From positions 248,001-312,000 of the forward strand of contig JARGOX010000005.1 in NCBI GenBank assembly GCA_029233925.1: a DNA stretch of 64,000 nt, in the 5' to 3' direction. The first letter of the stretch is position 1, and the number at the start of each line of letters is the position of its first letter. This stretch comes from Rhizobiaceae bacterium (GTDB taxonomy: Bacteria; Pseudomonadota; Alphaproteobacteria; Rhizobiales; Rhizobiaceae). The notes beneath the pieces were generated by a model. It worked only from the letters and a program-made list of their open reading frames with translations. It searched no databases and was not told where the DNA came from. Shown in pieces: positions 36,552-45,204 of the stretch. A program made the translations under genes and the position numbers.

Positions 36552-37432
36552 CAACCGGTTTCCTCGGGCCAGTACAACCGCATGGGATTATCAACGAGCA
36601 GGGCTTTTTGATGGGATGGGCTCAGGGCAATACGCGCAATGACATCCACCAGTTCACCATCGTCCGGCATGTGAGAGCGCATATTCGGATGCGGCCAGTC
36701 GGTTCCCCACAGAACCCGCGTGGGATAGCGTTCCACCAATTCGCGGCCAAAGGGGATGACATCGTGATAGGGTGGCCCAGTGACCGTCAGGCGTTCAGGA
36801 CAGGTAACTTTCACCCAGATATTGGGATTTTCATCCAGCAATCTCAAAAAGGCCTGAAATCCAGCGCCTTCAACGCCCGCCGCCACATCGGGGCGGCCCA
36901 TGTGATCGACCACGACGATACCGGGCAGAGATTTCAAGAAGGGAGCCAGTTCGGGCAGATCGGCGGCTTCAAAATAGACGACGATGTGCCAGCCGAGTTT
37001 CACGACCCGTTCGGCGATGGTCTGGAACACTGCCTTCGGGGTCTTACCGACGAGGCGCTTGACGAAATTGAACCGCACCCCGCGCACGCCGGCATCATCC
37101 AGCGCCTGCAATTCGTCGTCGGTGACTTCCGCGCCGACAATCGCCACACCGCGGGCGCGTCCGCCCGAGGCCTGCATGGCGTCGACCATGGCACTGTTGT
37201 CGCGCCCATGGCATGTTGCCTGAACAATCACATTGCGGGCAAAACCCAGATGATCGCGCAGGGCAAACAATGTTTCCTTGGGGGCATCGACGGGTGTGTA
37301 TTTGCGTTCGGGCGCAAAGGGAAAGGTCGCCGCCGGACCAAAAATATGGCAATGGGCATCCACTGATCCCGCCGGTGGCTCAAAACGCGGCACCGATGGT
37401 GCTGCACAAAATGGCAGATAATCCTCACTCAT
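36551..37432 (-). CDS. Amidohydrolase similar to 2-pyrone-4,6-dicarboxylate hydrolase (LigI-like)
   Basis: TIM-barrel amidohydrolase of 293 residues. Matching segments include VDAHCHIFGPAATFPFAPERKYTP (metal-type HxH near residue 27), VIVQATCHGRDNSAMVDAM, GVRGVRFNFVKRLVGKTP, VVVDHMGRPDVAAGV, WVKVTCPERLTVTGPPYHDVIPFGRELVE and RVLWGTDWPHPN. This pattern resembles LigI, which hydrolyses 2-pyrone-4,6-dicarboxylate to 4-oxalomesaconate in the 4,5-cleavage (lignin/gallate) pathway. No other lig genes are in the window. It leads the TRAP operon and is divergent from a LysR gene. A related lactonase activity cannot be excluded. Confidence 0.87.
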   Translation of the reverse strand: MSEDYLPFCAAPSVPRFEPPAGSVDAHCHIFGPAATFPFAPERKYTPVDAPKETLFALRDHLGFARNVIVQATCHGRDNSAMVDAMQASGGRARGVAIVGAEVTDDELQALDDAGVRGVRFNFVKRLVGKTPKAVFQTIAERVVKLGWHIVVYFEAADLPELAPFLKSLPGIVVVDHMGRPDVAAGVEGAGFQAFLRLLDENPNIWVKVTCPERLTVTGPPYHDVIPFGRELVERYPTRVLWGTDWPHPNMRSHMPDDGELVDVIARIALSPSHQKALLVDNPMRLYWPEETG

Positions 37433-37462
37433 GGGGCAAAGTTACGACCCTCTTTAACATTA

Positions 37463-37485
37463 TACAAATTGATATTCGTGTTGTA
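37463..37485. promoter_or_regulatory. Candidate LysR-type operator in the divergent promoter region
   Basis: TACAA (37463-37467) and TTGTA (37481-37485) form a perfect 5-bp-arm inverted repeat with a 13-nt spacer in the 86-bp region between the LigI-like gene and the divergent LysR gene. This resembles the T-N11-A dyads bound by LysR proteins, but the arms are short and AT-rich. Confidence 0.4.
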
Positions 37486-37518
37486 ATTTATCATTCAAAA
37501 TGATGGTGAGGTCCTGGG

Positions 37519-38421
37519 ATGCTGCGAAATTTCGACATGAACCTTTTTCTGGTTCTGCACACTTTGCTGGAAGAGCGCAGTGTCACGAGGGCTGGAGAAC
37601 GATTGGGGCGTACGCAATCGGCGATTTCCAACTCGCTCAAACGATTGCGCGATATATTTGATGATCCGCTTTTTGTGCGGATGCCGACAGGCCTCAGCCC
37701 GACGCCCAAGGCCATCCAATTGGGGCAGGCATCGGCAGACATCATTCGCATGGCCAATGATTGTCTGGCGCCGGGAATCGCTTTTGATCCGAAAAACAGT
37801 GACGCGCGCTTTGTTATCGGGGCACCGGACCGCCTCAGCCTGCCAGTGTTTTTGCCGTTTCTGGAACGCATCAGACGGGTGGCACCCGGCATTGCGATTG
37901 ACCTGAGAACAACCGACAGGACCTATGCGCTGCAGTTGATCATGGATCAGGAAATCGATATCGCCCTGGGATGGTTTGACAAGACGCCCCCTCAAGTCAA
38001 TCAGGTGCATGTTTCCGACGAACAATTTGTCGTACTTTGCCGCCCGGACCATCCAATTCTGGACGGTCCTGAAGACATCGGTTTTGCCACGCTGCTGAGC
38101 TATCCCCATCTCGTTGTCAGTTCGGGCGGGGATCGCCGGGCGGCATTTGACGGCGCATTGGCGCGCCGTGGGCTGAGCCGCAATGCAGCGACCTCATTGA
38201 CAAATTTCACGGTTGTGCCGGAACTTCTCAGGCGCAGCACGCTGATTGGTGTTTTTACCCGCAAGACCGCTGATTACTTTGCCCGCAATCATGGGCTGGC
38301 TATGCGGCCCGTGCCATCCGAGATCGAGCCGATTTCCAACAATCTGATCTGGCATCGCCGGTTCGATGCTGACCCCAAGCACCTGTGGTTGCGCAAACAA
38401 CTCATCGCCATTTGCAGCTAG
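37519..38421 (+). CDS. LysR family transcriptional regulator
   Basis: A 300-residue LysR-type regulator with an N-terminal winged HTH (FLVLHTLLEERSVTRAGERLGRTQSAISNSLKRLRDIFDDPLFVR, residues ~10-55) and a C-terminal type 2 periplasmic-binding-like effector domain. Its HTH context (DDPLFVRMPTGLSPTPKA) resembles the NodD/LinR/PcpR-type branch. Divergent orientation with the LigI-like/TRAP operon suggests control of that operon with a carboxylate coinducer. A GGTGAGG precedes the ATG. Confidence 0.92.
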   Translation: MLRNFDMNLFLVLHTLLEERSVTRAGERLGRTQSAISNSLKRLRDIFDDPLFVRMPTGLSPTPKAIQLGQASADIIRMANDCLAPGIAFDPKNSDARFVIGAPDRLSLPVFLPFLERIRRVAPGIAIDLRTTDRTYALQLIMDQEIDIALGWFDKTPPQVNQVHVSDEQFVVLCRPDHPILDGPEDIGFATLLSYPHLVVSSGGDRRAAFDGALARRGLSRNAATSLTNFTVVPELLRRSTLIGVFTRKTADYFARNHGLAMRPVPSEIEPISNNLIWHRRFDADPKHLWLRKQLIAICS

Positions 38422-38470
38422 GACGCGTCAGGCCAGATCAACCCGGTGAGTCCCTATTGCGGATTTTCCT

Positions 38471-40087
38471 CTAATGCCTGAAATGACGTATTCCGGTCAT
38501 GACCATGGCTATCCCGGCCTCGTTGGCGGCGCGGATGACATCATCATCACGCATGGAACCGCCCGGCTGAATGACCGCTGTTGCACCGGCTTCAATGGCA
38601 GACAGAAGGCCATCGGCGAAGGGAAAGAAGGCGTCCGAGGCAACCACCGAGCCCTTTGTCAAAGGCGCGGGCAACCCCAGAAGTTCCGCCGCATCCTGGG
38701 CCTTGCGGGCGGCAATGCGCGCAGAGTCGACACGGCTCATCTGGCCGGCACCAATGCCGACCGTTGCGCCGTCTCGGGCGTAGACGATGGCGTTGGATTT
38801 GACATGTTTTGCAATGCGGTAAGCGAATTTGAGGTCGCTGAGCTCCTTTGCTGTCGGTGCGCGATCCGTCACCACCTTGAGGTCCAGATCATCCACCATG
38901 ACGTTGTCGCGTGACTGGACCAAAAGGCCGCCTGCAACGGTTTTTGCGGTCAGGCCCAGAGCGCGCGGATCCGGCAGCGCCCCGGTTGTCAGCAGTCTGA
39001 GGTTCTTTTTCGAAGCGATGATGGCCTTTGCCTCGTCCGTGATGTCGGGCGCGATAATGACTTCGGTAAATATCTTGACGATTTCCTCGGCCGCCTCGGC
39101 ATCCAGTGTTGCGTTAAAGGCAATAATGCCACCGAAAGCGGAAACGGAATCACAGGCCAGCGCCTTTTGATAGGCCTGGGCAAGGCTGAAGCCGGTGGCG
39201 ACACCGCAGGGGTTGGCATGTTTGATGATGGCGCAGGCCGCCTCACCGTCGGATACAAATTCCCCGATCAGCTCGAATGCGGCATCCGTGTCATTGATAT
39301 TGTTGTAGGAAAGCTGCTTGCCCTGATGCAACCTTGCGGTGGCAACACCGGGACGCGTGCTGCCGGAGACGTAGAAACCTGCACTCTGGTGCGGATTTTC
39401 GCCATAGCGCATGACATCTTTCAAAACACCGGCAACGGATCGATGTCGGGGATGTTCGATGGCCAGTTCGCTGGCAAACCAGTTGGAAATGGCAGAATCA
39501 TAAGCCGCTGTTCGTGCATAGGCTCTGGCCGCCATAGTCTGCCGAAAAGTGTAGCGTGTTGCGCCCTCGTTGGCAGCCAGTTCATCAATCAGGCCGTCAT
39601 AGTCGCAAGGATCAGTGATGATGGTCACATAGGCATGGTTCTTTGCCGCAGCGCGGATCATGGCCGGTCCGCCGATGTCGATATTTTCAACAATCGTCGG
39701 GTAGTCGCCGCCCGCTGCCATGACGGTCTCAAAGGGATAGAGATTGATGATGGCGATATCAATCGGTCCGATGTCATGGCTTTCCATGGCGCGCGCATGA
39801 TCGGGGTCGTCGCGAATTGCCAGAAGGCCGCCATGGACAGACGGGTGAAGGGTCTTGACCCGGCCATCCATGATTTCAGGGAATTTGGTCAGATCGGAGA
39901 CGTCACACACCGGAAGGCCTGCCGCGTCAATGGCAGCTGCGGTGCCGCCGGTGGAAACAAGTTCAATGCCCTGCGCAACAAGAGGCCGGGCCAGGTCAAC
40001 AAGCCCGCTTTTGTCTGAGACAGACAAAAGGGCGCGGCGGGGTTTGACGAATTCGGGTGCCGGAATATTTTTCGATGCAACGGCCAT
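38471..40087 (-). CDS. purH: Bifunctional AICAR transformylase/IMP cyclohydrolase PurH
   Basis: Last two steps of purine synthesis to IMP. The 538-residue protein has the N-terminal MGS-like cyclohydrolase domain ([34 protein letters not shown]) and the C-terminal AICAR formyltransferase domain with [13 protein letters not shown] and [28 protein letters not shown]. It is complete. It lies 68 bp downstream of the heparinase-like gene; rsmB-heparinase-purH order is common in the Hyphomicrobiales. Confidence 0.97.
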   Translation of the reverse strand: MAVASKNIPAPEFVKPRRALLSVSDKSGLVDLARPLVAQGIELVSTGGTAAAIDAAGLPVCDVSDLTKFPEIMDGRVKTLHPSVHGGLLAIRDDPDHARAMESHDIGPIDIAIINLYPFETVMAAGGDYPTIVENIDIGGPAMIRAAAKNHAYVTIITDPCDYDGLIDELAANEGATRYTFRQTMAARAYARTAAYDSAISNWFASELAIEHPRHRSVAGVLKDVMRYGENPHQSAGFYVSGSTRPGVATARLHQGKQLSYNNINDTDAAFELIGEFVSDGEAACAIIKHANPCGVATGFSLAQAYQKALACDSVSAFGGIIAFNATLDAEAAEEIVKIFTEVIIAPDITDEAKAIIASKKNLRLLTTGALPDPRALGLTAKTVAGGLLVQSRDNVMVDDLDLKVVTDRAPTAKELSDLKFAYRIAKHVKSNAIVYARDGATVGIGAGQMSRVDSARIAARKAQDAAELLGLPAPLTKGSVVASDAFFPFADGLLSAIEAGATAVIQPGGSMRDDDVIRAANEAGIAMVMTGIRHFRH

Positions 40088-40155
40088 TGCTGGATCCTGT
40101 TTGATTGACGTGGTGACATGCGGTCAGATGATGGTCGGAACGACCATGCCACCTG

Positions 40156-41871
40156 TTATGATTGGGGGGTTTTGGCTTTTGCGATGGTGCGAAACAAGGA
40201 CCAATTTACCTGAGAGGTTTGCGAAACAACAAAAGTGAGCGTTATCTGCAATGATCTGCGGGCACCGGCAAGATCAGCGAAATATATGTCTTCTTCCACT
40301 TCCGGTTTCACATCGGGTGAATGAAATGTCCAGCTTTCGCCGTTTCCAGCCGTCAGCACAATGTCGTTTTTATAGTTGTAGGAAAGCTTGATCTTGGGGT
40401 GAATGTGAAAACGTATGACAGCCGGTGTATTCTCATTGATGGAAATCTTCTGGTTTGCAGCTTTGGCCAGCCGGTCACGGCCATTGACCACATTGCCATC
40501 GGCGCTCAGCAGAATGGATCGTTCGTGGACGAGACCCAGAATCTTTGCATATCCATCATGGCGGGCTATGAAACCCTGCCTGCCGGTTGCATCGTCCTTT
40601 CGCTCCACATCGACGTTTTTTGGCCCGTCGGTCAGGATCGGGCCGAGAAAAGCTGAATTTGAGATGGTCGCGGAGGACCGGTCACCAACAATCAAAGTTG
40701 AATGTGCCGCTGTTGTGCGCGCAAGGCGGGCATATTGCGCATGAAAATAGGACGGCGTGCCGGAGTTGACGATGAATCGCTGACGCCCTGATGACAATTC
40801 GAAGGAAAGACAACCGGCATGGGCGGTGGCTGACAGCTCATCCTGCGGGATGGGACCGGTGTCTGCAATGATGATCGTGCCCTTGGCGGAAAGCCGCTGA
40901 TAGTTCATCTGCGGTGTGCTCTTGAGCGGCAGGCCGGTTGCTTCGTCATAGCGCAGGACCGACAGAAGACGGTCGGCAGGCTGCGCGGTCGCGCCATTGA
41001 ACAATGCCAGCGAACCGTCCGCATGGCGGAAAAACTGCAAGGCCTGAAACATCCGGTCGATAACCGAGACAAGTCCCTTGGGTGGTGTATAACCCAGATT
41101 CAAATAGGTTTGACGCAAGGGCAGCAGGTCGGCCAGCAAAATCAAAGTGACCTGAGGATTTCTTGAGATGTGGCCGCCATCCGCCAAAATCTGCTTTTCA
41201 ATCTCGTTGTCCAGTTGGCGGGCGGCTGATTTGATGGCTGCGGGATTTGCCGGCAAGGCCAGAGTGGCCATGGCCAATGCAATGCGCACGCGAAAGCGTT
41301 TCTCGCCATCACGCACGGCTGGGGCCACTTTGTGCAGGTAGCGAATCTGCACCGCCAGACTTTTGACAAACCGCCGATAAAAGTTGCGATCCTGGTTTTT
41401 CAGAACAATGGGGGAATGCGAGAGCCAGGCAATGACCCTTTGCGCGGTGACATCGGGTTCCCAGGCGACCCCGGAGACGCGGCGACCGCATTCCTTGATC
41501 CATATTTCCGTGAATTTCTTGGCATCGCCATAAGATTCTGCATCATTGGCTGCCCGCAAATGCCGAAGCCAGCGGAAACTGTGCAATATCTTGTCGAAGC
41601 CTACAGATGGGCCTTCAAGGGAAAAAGGTGAATGCCCCCCGGTCTCAAGGACCCGTCCGTCAAGCGGAAAGCGGCCCTGGTGTATTTCATGCGCAATATA
41701 GGGGTCGGCAATACGCAAATCGGTTGGTGCGACAACGAGCCTGTCGGGTGCTTTGCCCAGAAATGGCCAGGGACCACCGCGCCCAATCGCGAACCGGCGC
41801 GAAAACCGACGCCAGCATTCCCGTAAATACAATGGCAAAAATTGCCGGAACTGCACCAATACCGCCGCCAA
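40156..41871 (-). CDS. Heparinase II/III family protein
   Basis: A 571-residue protein with the (alpha/alpha) toroid N-terminal region (WLRHLRAANDAESYGDAKKF and following helices) and a beta-sandwich heparinase II/III domain with HAGCLSFELSSGRQRFIVNSGTPSYFHAQYARLARTTAAHSTLIV. Polysaccharide lyases of this family have the Tyr and His positions visible here, but the chromosomal alphaproteobacterial group has no established substrate. No signal peptide is evident. The TTG at 41871 is chosen because GGGGA lies 6-7 nt upstream; a GTG at 41856 is an alternative. A long inverted repeat lies just upstream. Confidence 0.85.
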   Translation of the reverse strand: MAAVLVQFRQFLPLYLRECWRRFSRRFAIGRGGPWPFLGKAPDRLVVAPTDLRIADPYIAHEIHQGRFPLDGRVLETGGHSPFSLEGPSVGFDKILHSFRWLRHLRAANDAESYGDAKKFTEIWIKECGRRVSGVAWEPDVTAQRVIAWLSHSPIVLKNQDRNFYRRFVKSLAVQIRYLHKVAPAVRDGEKRFRVRIALAMATLALPANPAAIKSAARQLDNEIEKQILADGGHISRNPQVTLILLADLLPLRQTYLNLGYTPPKGLVSVIDRMFQALQFFRHADGSLALFNGATAQPADRLLSVLRYDEATGLPLKSTPQMNYQRLSAKGTIIIADTGPIPQDELSATAHAGCLSFELSSGRQRFIVNSGTPSYFHAQYARLARTTAAHSTLIVGDRSSATISNSAFLGPILTDGPKNVDVERKDDATGRQGFIARHDGYAKILGLVHERSILLSADGNVVNGRDRLAKAANQKISINENTPAVIRFHIHPKIKLSYNYKNDIVLTAGNGESWTFHSPDVKPEVEEDIYFADLAGARRSLQITLTFVVSQTSQVNWSLFRTIAKAKTPQS

Positions 41872-41895
41872 TTCTGGTCCCCGTATACCCCTATT

Positions 41896-41992
41896 CCAAA
41901 GGAACTGGATATAGATTCACGTCACGCAAGTGGTTCTGACCTGTCAGCAAGTTGCTTTGGGCAGGATATGAATCAATATTCAGTTCCTTTGG
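41896..41992. repeat. 97-bp imperfect inverted repeat between rsmB and heparinase-like gene
   Basis: CCAAAGGAACTG at 41896-41907 is the exact reverse complement of CAGTTCCTTTGG at 41981-41992. The match continues inward to 41918 and 41970 with only two mismatches, giving 23-bp arms. The centre holds a further palindrome CTGAC-CT-GTCAG (41936-41947). It may be a transcript structure, paired operator sites or a tiny mobile-element remnant. Confidence 0.75.
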
Positions 41993-42068
41993 TACCATCT
42001 GGGGTGCCCTTATAACAGCAATATCACAAGACCTATACACCGGCGGCGACAAAAACAGCGATTATTGC

Positions 42069-43400
42069 TCATTCATGACGCACCAGTACGCTGGCAAAAA
42101 AGCCATCCATGCCCGACAGGCGGGCAATTTCATGCGGCAGCATGTCAGGTGTGGTACGAATATCGCCACGATCGGTGATCGCCGTTTCCAATCCGGGCCA
42201 ATCTGTCGCCAGAACAGGTCTGCGTTTCAGATCTGTCCGGGAAGCCAATACGCGCTCCACCATATCCTCGCCCTCCAGAGGGTCGAGCGAACAGTTGGAA
42301 AAGACAATGACGCCGCCGGGCTTGATCAGGGTTGCCGCGTGGCGCAACATTTTCTCCTGCAGTTCAGCGAGTTTTTCAATATCGGCCAGATTTTTTGTCC
42401 AGGGAATGTCCGGATGTCTTCTGACCGTTCCGGTTGATGAGCATGGCGCATCCAGCAGGACACCATCATAAAGGCCATCGGGCTGCCATTTGAGAAGGTC
42501 CGTCTCGATTATGTCAGCCTCGTATCCCAGCCGGGCAAGGTTTTCAGACAAGCGTTTCAGGCGGTTACGCGACAGGTCAACAGCCGAGACTTTTGCTCCG
42601 GCCAGTATCAATTGTGCCGTTTTGCCGCCGGGCGCCGCACATAGGTCGGCGATGTTTTTGCCTTCGATGTTGCCAAACAGTTTTGCCGGAATGGACGCGG
42701 CCACATCCTGCACCCACCATTGCCCATCAGCAAAACCCGGCAGGGCGGTGATTGAACCATCGACCTTGCCAAGGCGAACGGACCCGGTTGGCAATACGAT
42801 ACCGCCCAGAAGGTCGGCCCAGTGTTGCGGGTCGGATTTGACGGTCAGATCAATTGACGGTTCACAAGCCTGGGCGGCAAGTATCGCCTGTGCCCGCGCG
42901 CCATAGGCTGATTGCAATCTTTGATAGAACCATTGCGGGGCATTGATTGTCGTTGCTTCAATCTGCGGCAACAGACGGGTTTTTTCGCGTACGAGACGGC
43001 GCAATACTGCATTGACGAGGGATGCGAAACGCCTGTTGCGCGGGTCGCGATTTGCCTGTTCCACGGCAATGTCAACCGCTGCATGGTCTGGAACCTCCAG
43101 ATAGATAATCTGTGCTGCCGCAATATTGAGAACGTGATTCAATGCGCGCGCACCCGCTGGCAAGGGCTTTTCAACAAGACTGGCCAAAACGGCTTCGATA
43201 ATTGGCAGATGGCGCAATGTTGCCAGCAAAATGGCGCGCACCAGCCCCTTGTCGGCGTCACTCAGACCGCGAAAGGCCGGATTGCCGTTTGCTGCATCCA
43301 GTAGCCCGTCAAGGGATGTCGCGCGGTCAACAACAGCCGATAATAACTTCGTCGCTGTCTGCCGGGCGTTCAGACCGGGTTTTGCCTCATTTTGTGACAT
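42069..43400 (-). CDS. rsmB: RsmB/NOP-family 16S rRNA cytosine-C5 methyltransferase
   Basis: Methylates cytosine (C967 in E. coli numbering) of 16S rRNA. The 443-residue protein from 43400 has the NusB-like N-terminal RNA-binding domain (NARQTATKLLSAVVDRA...) and the SAM-dependent catalytic domain. LCAAPGGKTAQLI is the SAM motif, DAPCSSTGTVRRHPDIPW the motif IV cysteine, and VFSNCSLDPLEGEDMV the motif VI cysteine. The longer TTG start at 43439 would overlap htpX and is rejected. It is the first gene of the rsmB/heparinase/purH run. Confidence 0.93.
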   Translation of the reverse strand: MSQNEAKPGLNARQTATKLLSAVVDRATSLDGLLDAANGNPAFRGLSDADKGLVRAILLATLRHLPIIEAVLASLVEKPLPAGARALNHVLNIAAAQIIYLEVPDHAAVDIAVEQANRDPRNRRFASLVNAVLRRLVREKTRLLPQIEATTINAPQWFYQRLQSAYGARAQAILAAQACEPSIDLTVKSDPQHWADLLGGIVLPTGSVRLGKVDGSITALPGFADGQWWVQDVAASIPAKLFGNIEGKNIADLCAAPGGKTAQLILAGAKVSAVDLSRNRLKRLSENLARLGYEADIIETDLLKWQPDGLYDGVLLDAPCSSTGTVRRHPDIPWTKNLADIEKLAELQEKMLRHAATLIKPGGVIVFSNCSLDPLEGEDMVERVLASRTDLKRRPVLATDWPGLETAITDRGDIRTTPDMLPHEIARLSGMDGFFASVLVRHE

Positions 43401-43435
43401 GCCTGCTTCTTCATTGTTGCCGTGTCTGCGTTGGT

Positions 43436-44386
43436 TCAAGACCAGGGTCCTTTTTGATTGCGTTTGCCCGGATTGCGTCCCCAGGGTGTGTTGTCATGTG
43501 ATCGGGCATCCGTATCGCGGACAGATGCTGCCGGTCTGTTGTCCTGCCCTATACCAGCTTCCATCGCCCGTAGCGCTTCTATTCGCTTTTCAGTTGGTGG
43601 ATGGGTTGAAAACAACCCGTCCATGCGAAGGCCTGAAAGCGGGTTTATAATGAACATATGGGCAGTTGCGGGGTTTTTTTCGGCGTCCTCATTGATTACA
43701 TGATTGGCAGGGCTGGCTATTTTTCCAAGGGCTGAAGCCAGCCACAACGGATGCCCGCAAATCTCGGCACCACCGCGATCGGCGGAATATTCCCGTGTTC
43801 GACTGATGGCCATTTGTACGATCATGGCGGCCAGCGGCGCCAGTATCATCGCTGCCAATGTGCCGATGATACCGGCGCCCTCGCGCCGTCCGCCGCGGAA
43901 GAAAAAGGCAAAATTCGCCAGCATTGAAATCGCGCCTGCCAGTGTTGCCGTGATGGTCATGGTGAGTGTATCGCGATGTTTTACATGGGCCAGTTCATGC
44001 GCCATGACACCGGCAACCTCTTCATGGGTGAGCCTTTCGAGAAGGCCGGTTGTTGCTGCGACGGCAGCATTGTCCGGGTTGCGACCGGTCGCAAAGGCGT
44101 TGGGTTGTTCGTTCTTGATCAGGTAGACTTTTGGCATCGGCAGTTCAGCTCTCTGGGCGAGTTGTCGTACGATGCCGTAATATTCCGGCGCTGATTGTTC
44201 CGAGACTTCGACTGCGTGATGCATTTTGAGCACCATCTTGTCGGCGTTCCAGTAGGAAAACATATTCATCACAGCCGCTGCGACCAGCGCGATGAGCATG
44301 CCGGTGTTTCCTCCAATCGCGTAGCCAATGGCCATGAACAAAGCAGTCATGACAGCCAAAAGCATTGCAGTTCGAACCATATTCAT
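43436..44386 (-). CDS. htpX: Zinc metalloprotease HtpX
   Basis: Membrane M48 protease that degrades misfolded inner-membrane proteins. The start at 44386 has GGAG 8 nt upstream; the 316-residue product begins [10 protein letters not shown] with a transmembrane hairpin at residues ~5-50. The zinc site [10 protein letters not shown] lies near residue 135, and two further hydrophobic helices follow ([19 protein letters not shown] and [17 protein letters not shown]). A hydrophilic C-terminal tail of about 40 residues follows [13 protein letters not shown]. It is complete and 35 bp upstream of rsmB. Confidence 0.95.
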   Translation of the reverse strand: MNMVRTAMLLAVMTALFMAIGYAIGGNTGMLIALVAAAVMNMFSYWNADKMVLKMHHAVEVSEQSAPEYYGIVRQLAQRAELPMPKVYLIKNEQPNAFATGRNPDNAAVAATTGLLERLTHEEVAGVMAHELAHVKHRDTLTMTITATLAGAISMLANFAFFFRGGRREGAGIIGTLAAMILAPLAAMIVQMAISRTREYSADRGGAEICGHPLWLASALGKIASPANHVINEDAEKNPATAHMFIINPLSGLRMDGLFSTHPPTEKRIEALRAMEAGIGQDNRPAASVRDTDARSHDNTPWGRNPGKRNQKGPWS

Positions 44387-44487
44387 GGCAAATACTCCAA
44401 GAGAATGACCGGTCTTTGACCGGCTTATACCCCCGATATAATGGGGATTGGTAGATGTTTGTGCAACGGGAATACGGGTTTGGAAAA

Positions 44488-44763
44488 ATGATGGATGATC
44501 GGTCACGGCAGGCTGCATTGCGTAAAAGTGATGGTGAGACAGATCCCGCAGCGCCTGCCGCACAGGTTCCCGGCCGCAAGCCTTTGGCAGATTTACCACC
44601 TGCGGCGCAAAGAGCACTGAGAGAGGCTGAGGCGCGTCGGCTGTCGAAAAAGGCGGCTGGTTCCGAGGCCAACTGCGGACCGGCGGAAATAGGTGGTCGC
44701 GGCGGAAAGGATCCTTCGCGCTTTGGTGACTGGGAGATTGATGGCCGTGCCATTGATTTTTGA
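44488..44763 (+). CDS. SdhAF4-type protein (DUF1674)
   Basis: A 91-residue protein whose C-terminus [21 protein letters not shown] is the diagnostic DUF1674 motif of succinate dehydrogenase assembly factor 4, which protects or helps flavinate SdhA. The N-terminal half is low-complexity and Ala/Pro rich. The ATG at 44488 (GGAAAA upstream) is preferred to 44455 because family members are short. It is divergent from htpX. The stop codon lies inside the first of three 18-bp tandem repeats. Confidence 0.88.
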   Translation: MMDDRSRQAALRKSDGETDPAAPAAQVPGRKPLADLPPAAQRALREAEARRLSKKAAGSEANCGPAEIGGRGGKDPSRFGDWEIDGRAIDF

Positions 44764-44804
44764 ACAGGTTGGGATTTTTGAACAGGTTGGGATTTTTGAA
44801 CAGG
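44755..44804. repeat. 18-bp tandem repeat (2.8 copies) over the sdhAF4 stop codon
   Basis: The unit GATTTTTGAACAGGTTGG occurs at 44755-44772 and 44773-44790, with a 14-base third copy at 44791-44804. The first copy includes the last two codons and TGA of the DUF1674 gene. As 18 is a multiple of three, each copy supplies another in-frame D-F-stop. Confidence 0.92.
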
Positions 44805-45204
44805 CTGTTTCAGGCGGCAAAGATACAACAAGGCCTGTTTATAACATCCAATGCACCATGTCTTTAAAGTAAGTAAACTGCGCAATAGGCTTTTTTTAAC
44901 ACTACAGAAGCCAATTTGACATTATATTTGACGGGTGATTTGCCTGGCTGAATATAAATTTCTTGAATAATTTGTTGAAGCAGCTGGTTTCTCGTCATTT
45001 CCGTGCTCTGATTTGGTTGATTTTCACTGGTATTTATTGTGCAAAAACAATGGAATACGATATTAGATAAAATGCAATCAATCGGTTTAAACCCGTTTCA
45101 ATTACCTTCAACTAAAACAAGGCAACTGGAATCCGCCTGCAATCGCCAATCAATGGACGATCGGGCTCGGTTCCCTGGGCAGTCAATCTGTTGGGAAGAA
45201 AAAT
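44805..45204. other. AT-rich non-coding gap before the TadG-like gene
   Basis: About 400 bp of clearly AT-richer sequence than the surroundings. TTGACA near 44916 and several TATA-like stretches suggest promoter activity for the TadG-like gene. A 74-codon frame from 45039 overlaps that gene and has no support, so it is not called. A TTAAACCCGTTTCAA element near 45088 resembles but does not match the CtrA consensus TTAA-N7-TTAA. Confidence 0.5.

Noticed and set aside
39167-40018. 283-codon frame antisense to purH
   Set aside because: Mirror of the conserved purH frame; composition-driven.
45080-45110. CtrA box upstream of the TadG-like gene
   Set aside because: TTAA-ACCCGTT-TCAA matches only three of four bases in the second half-site, so it is not claimed.
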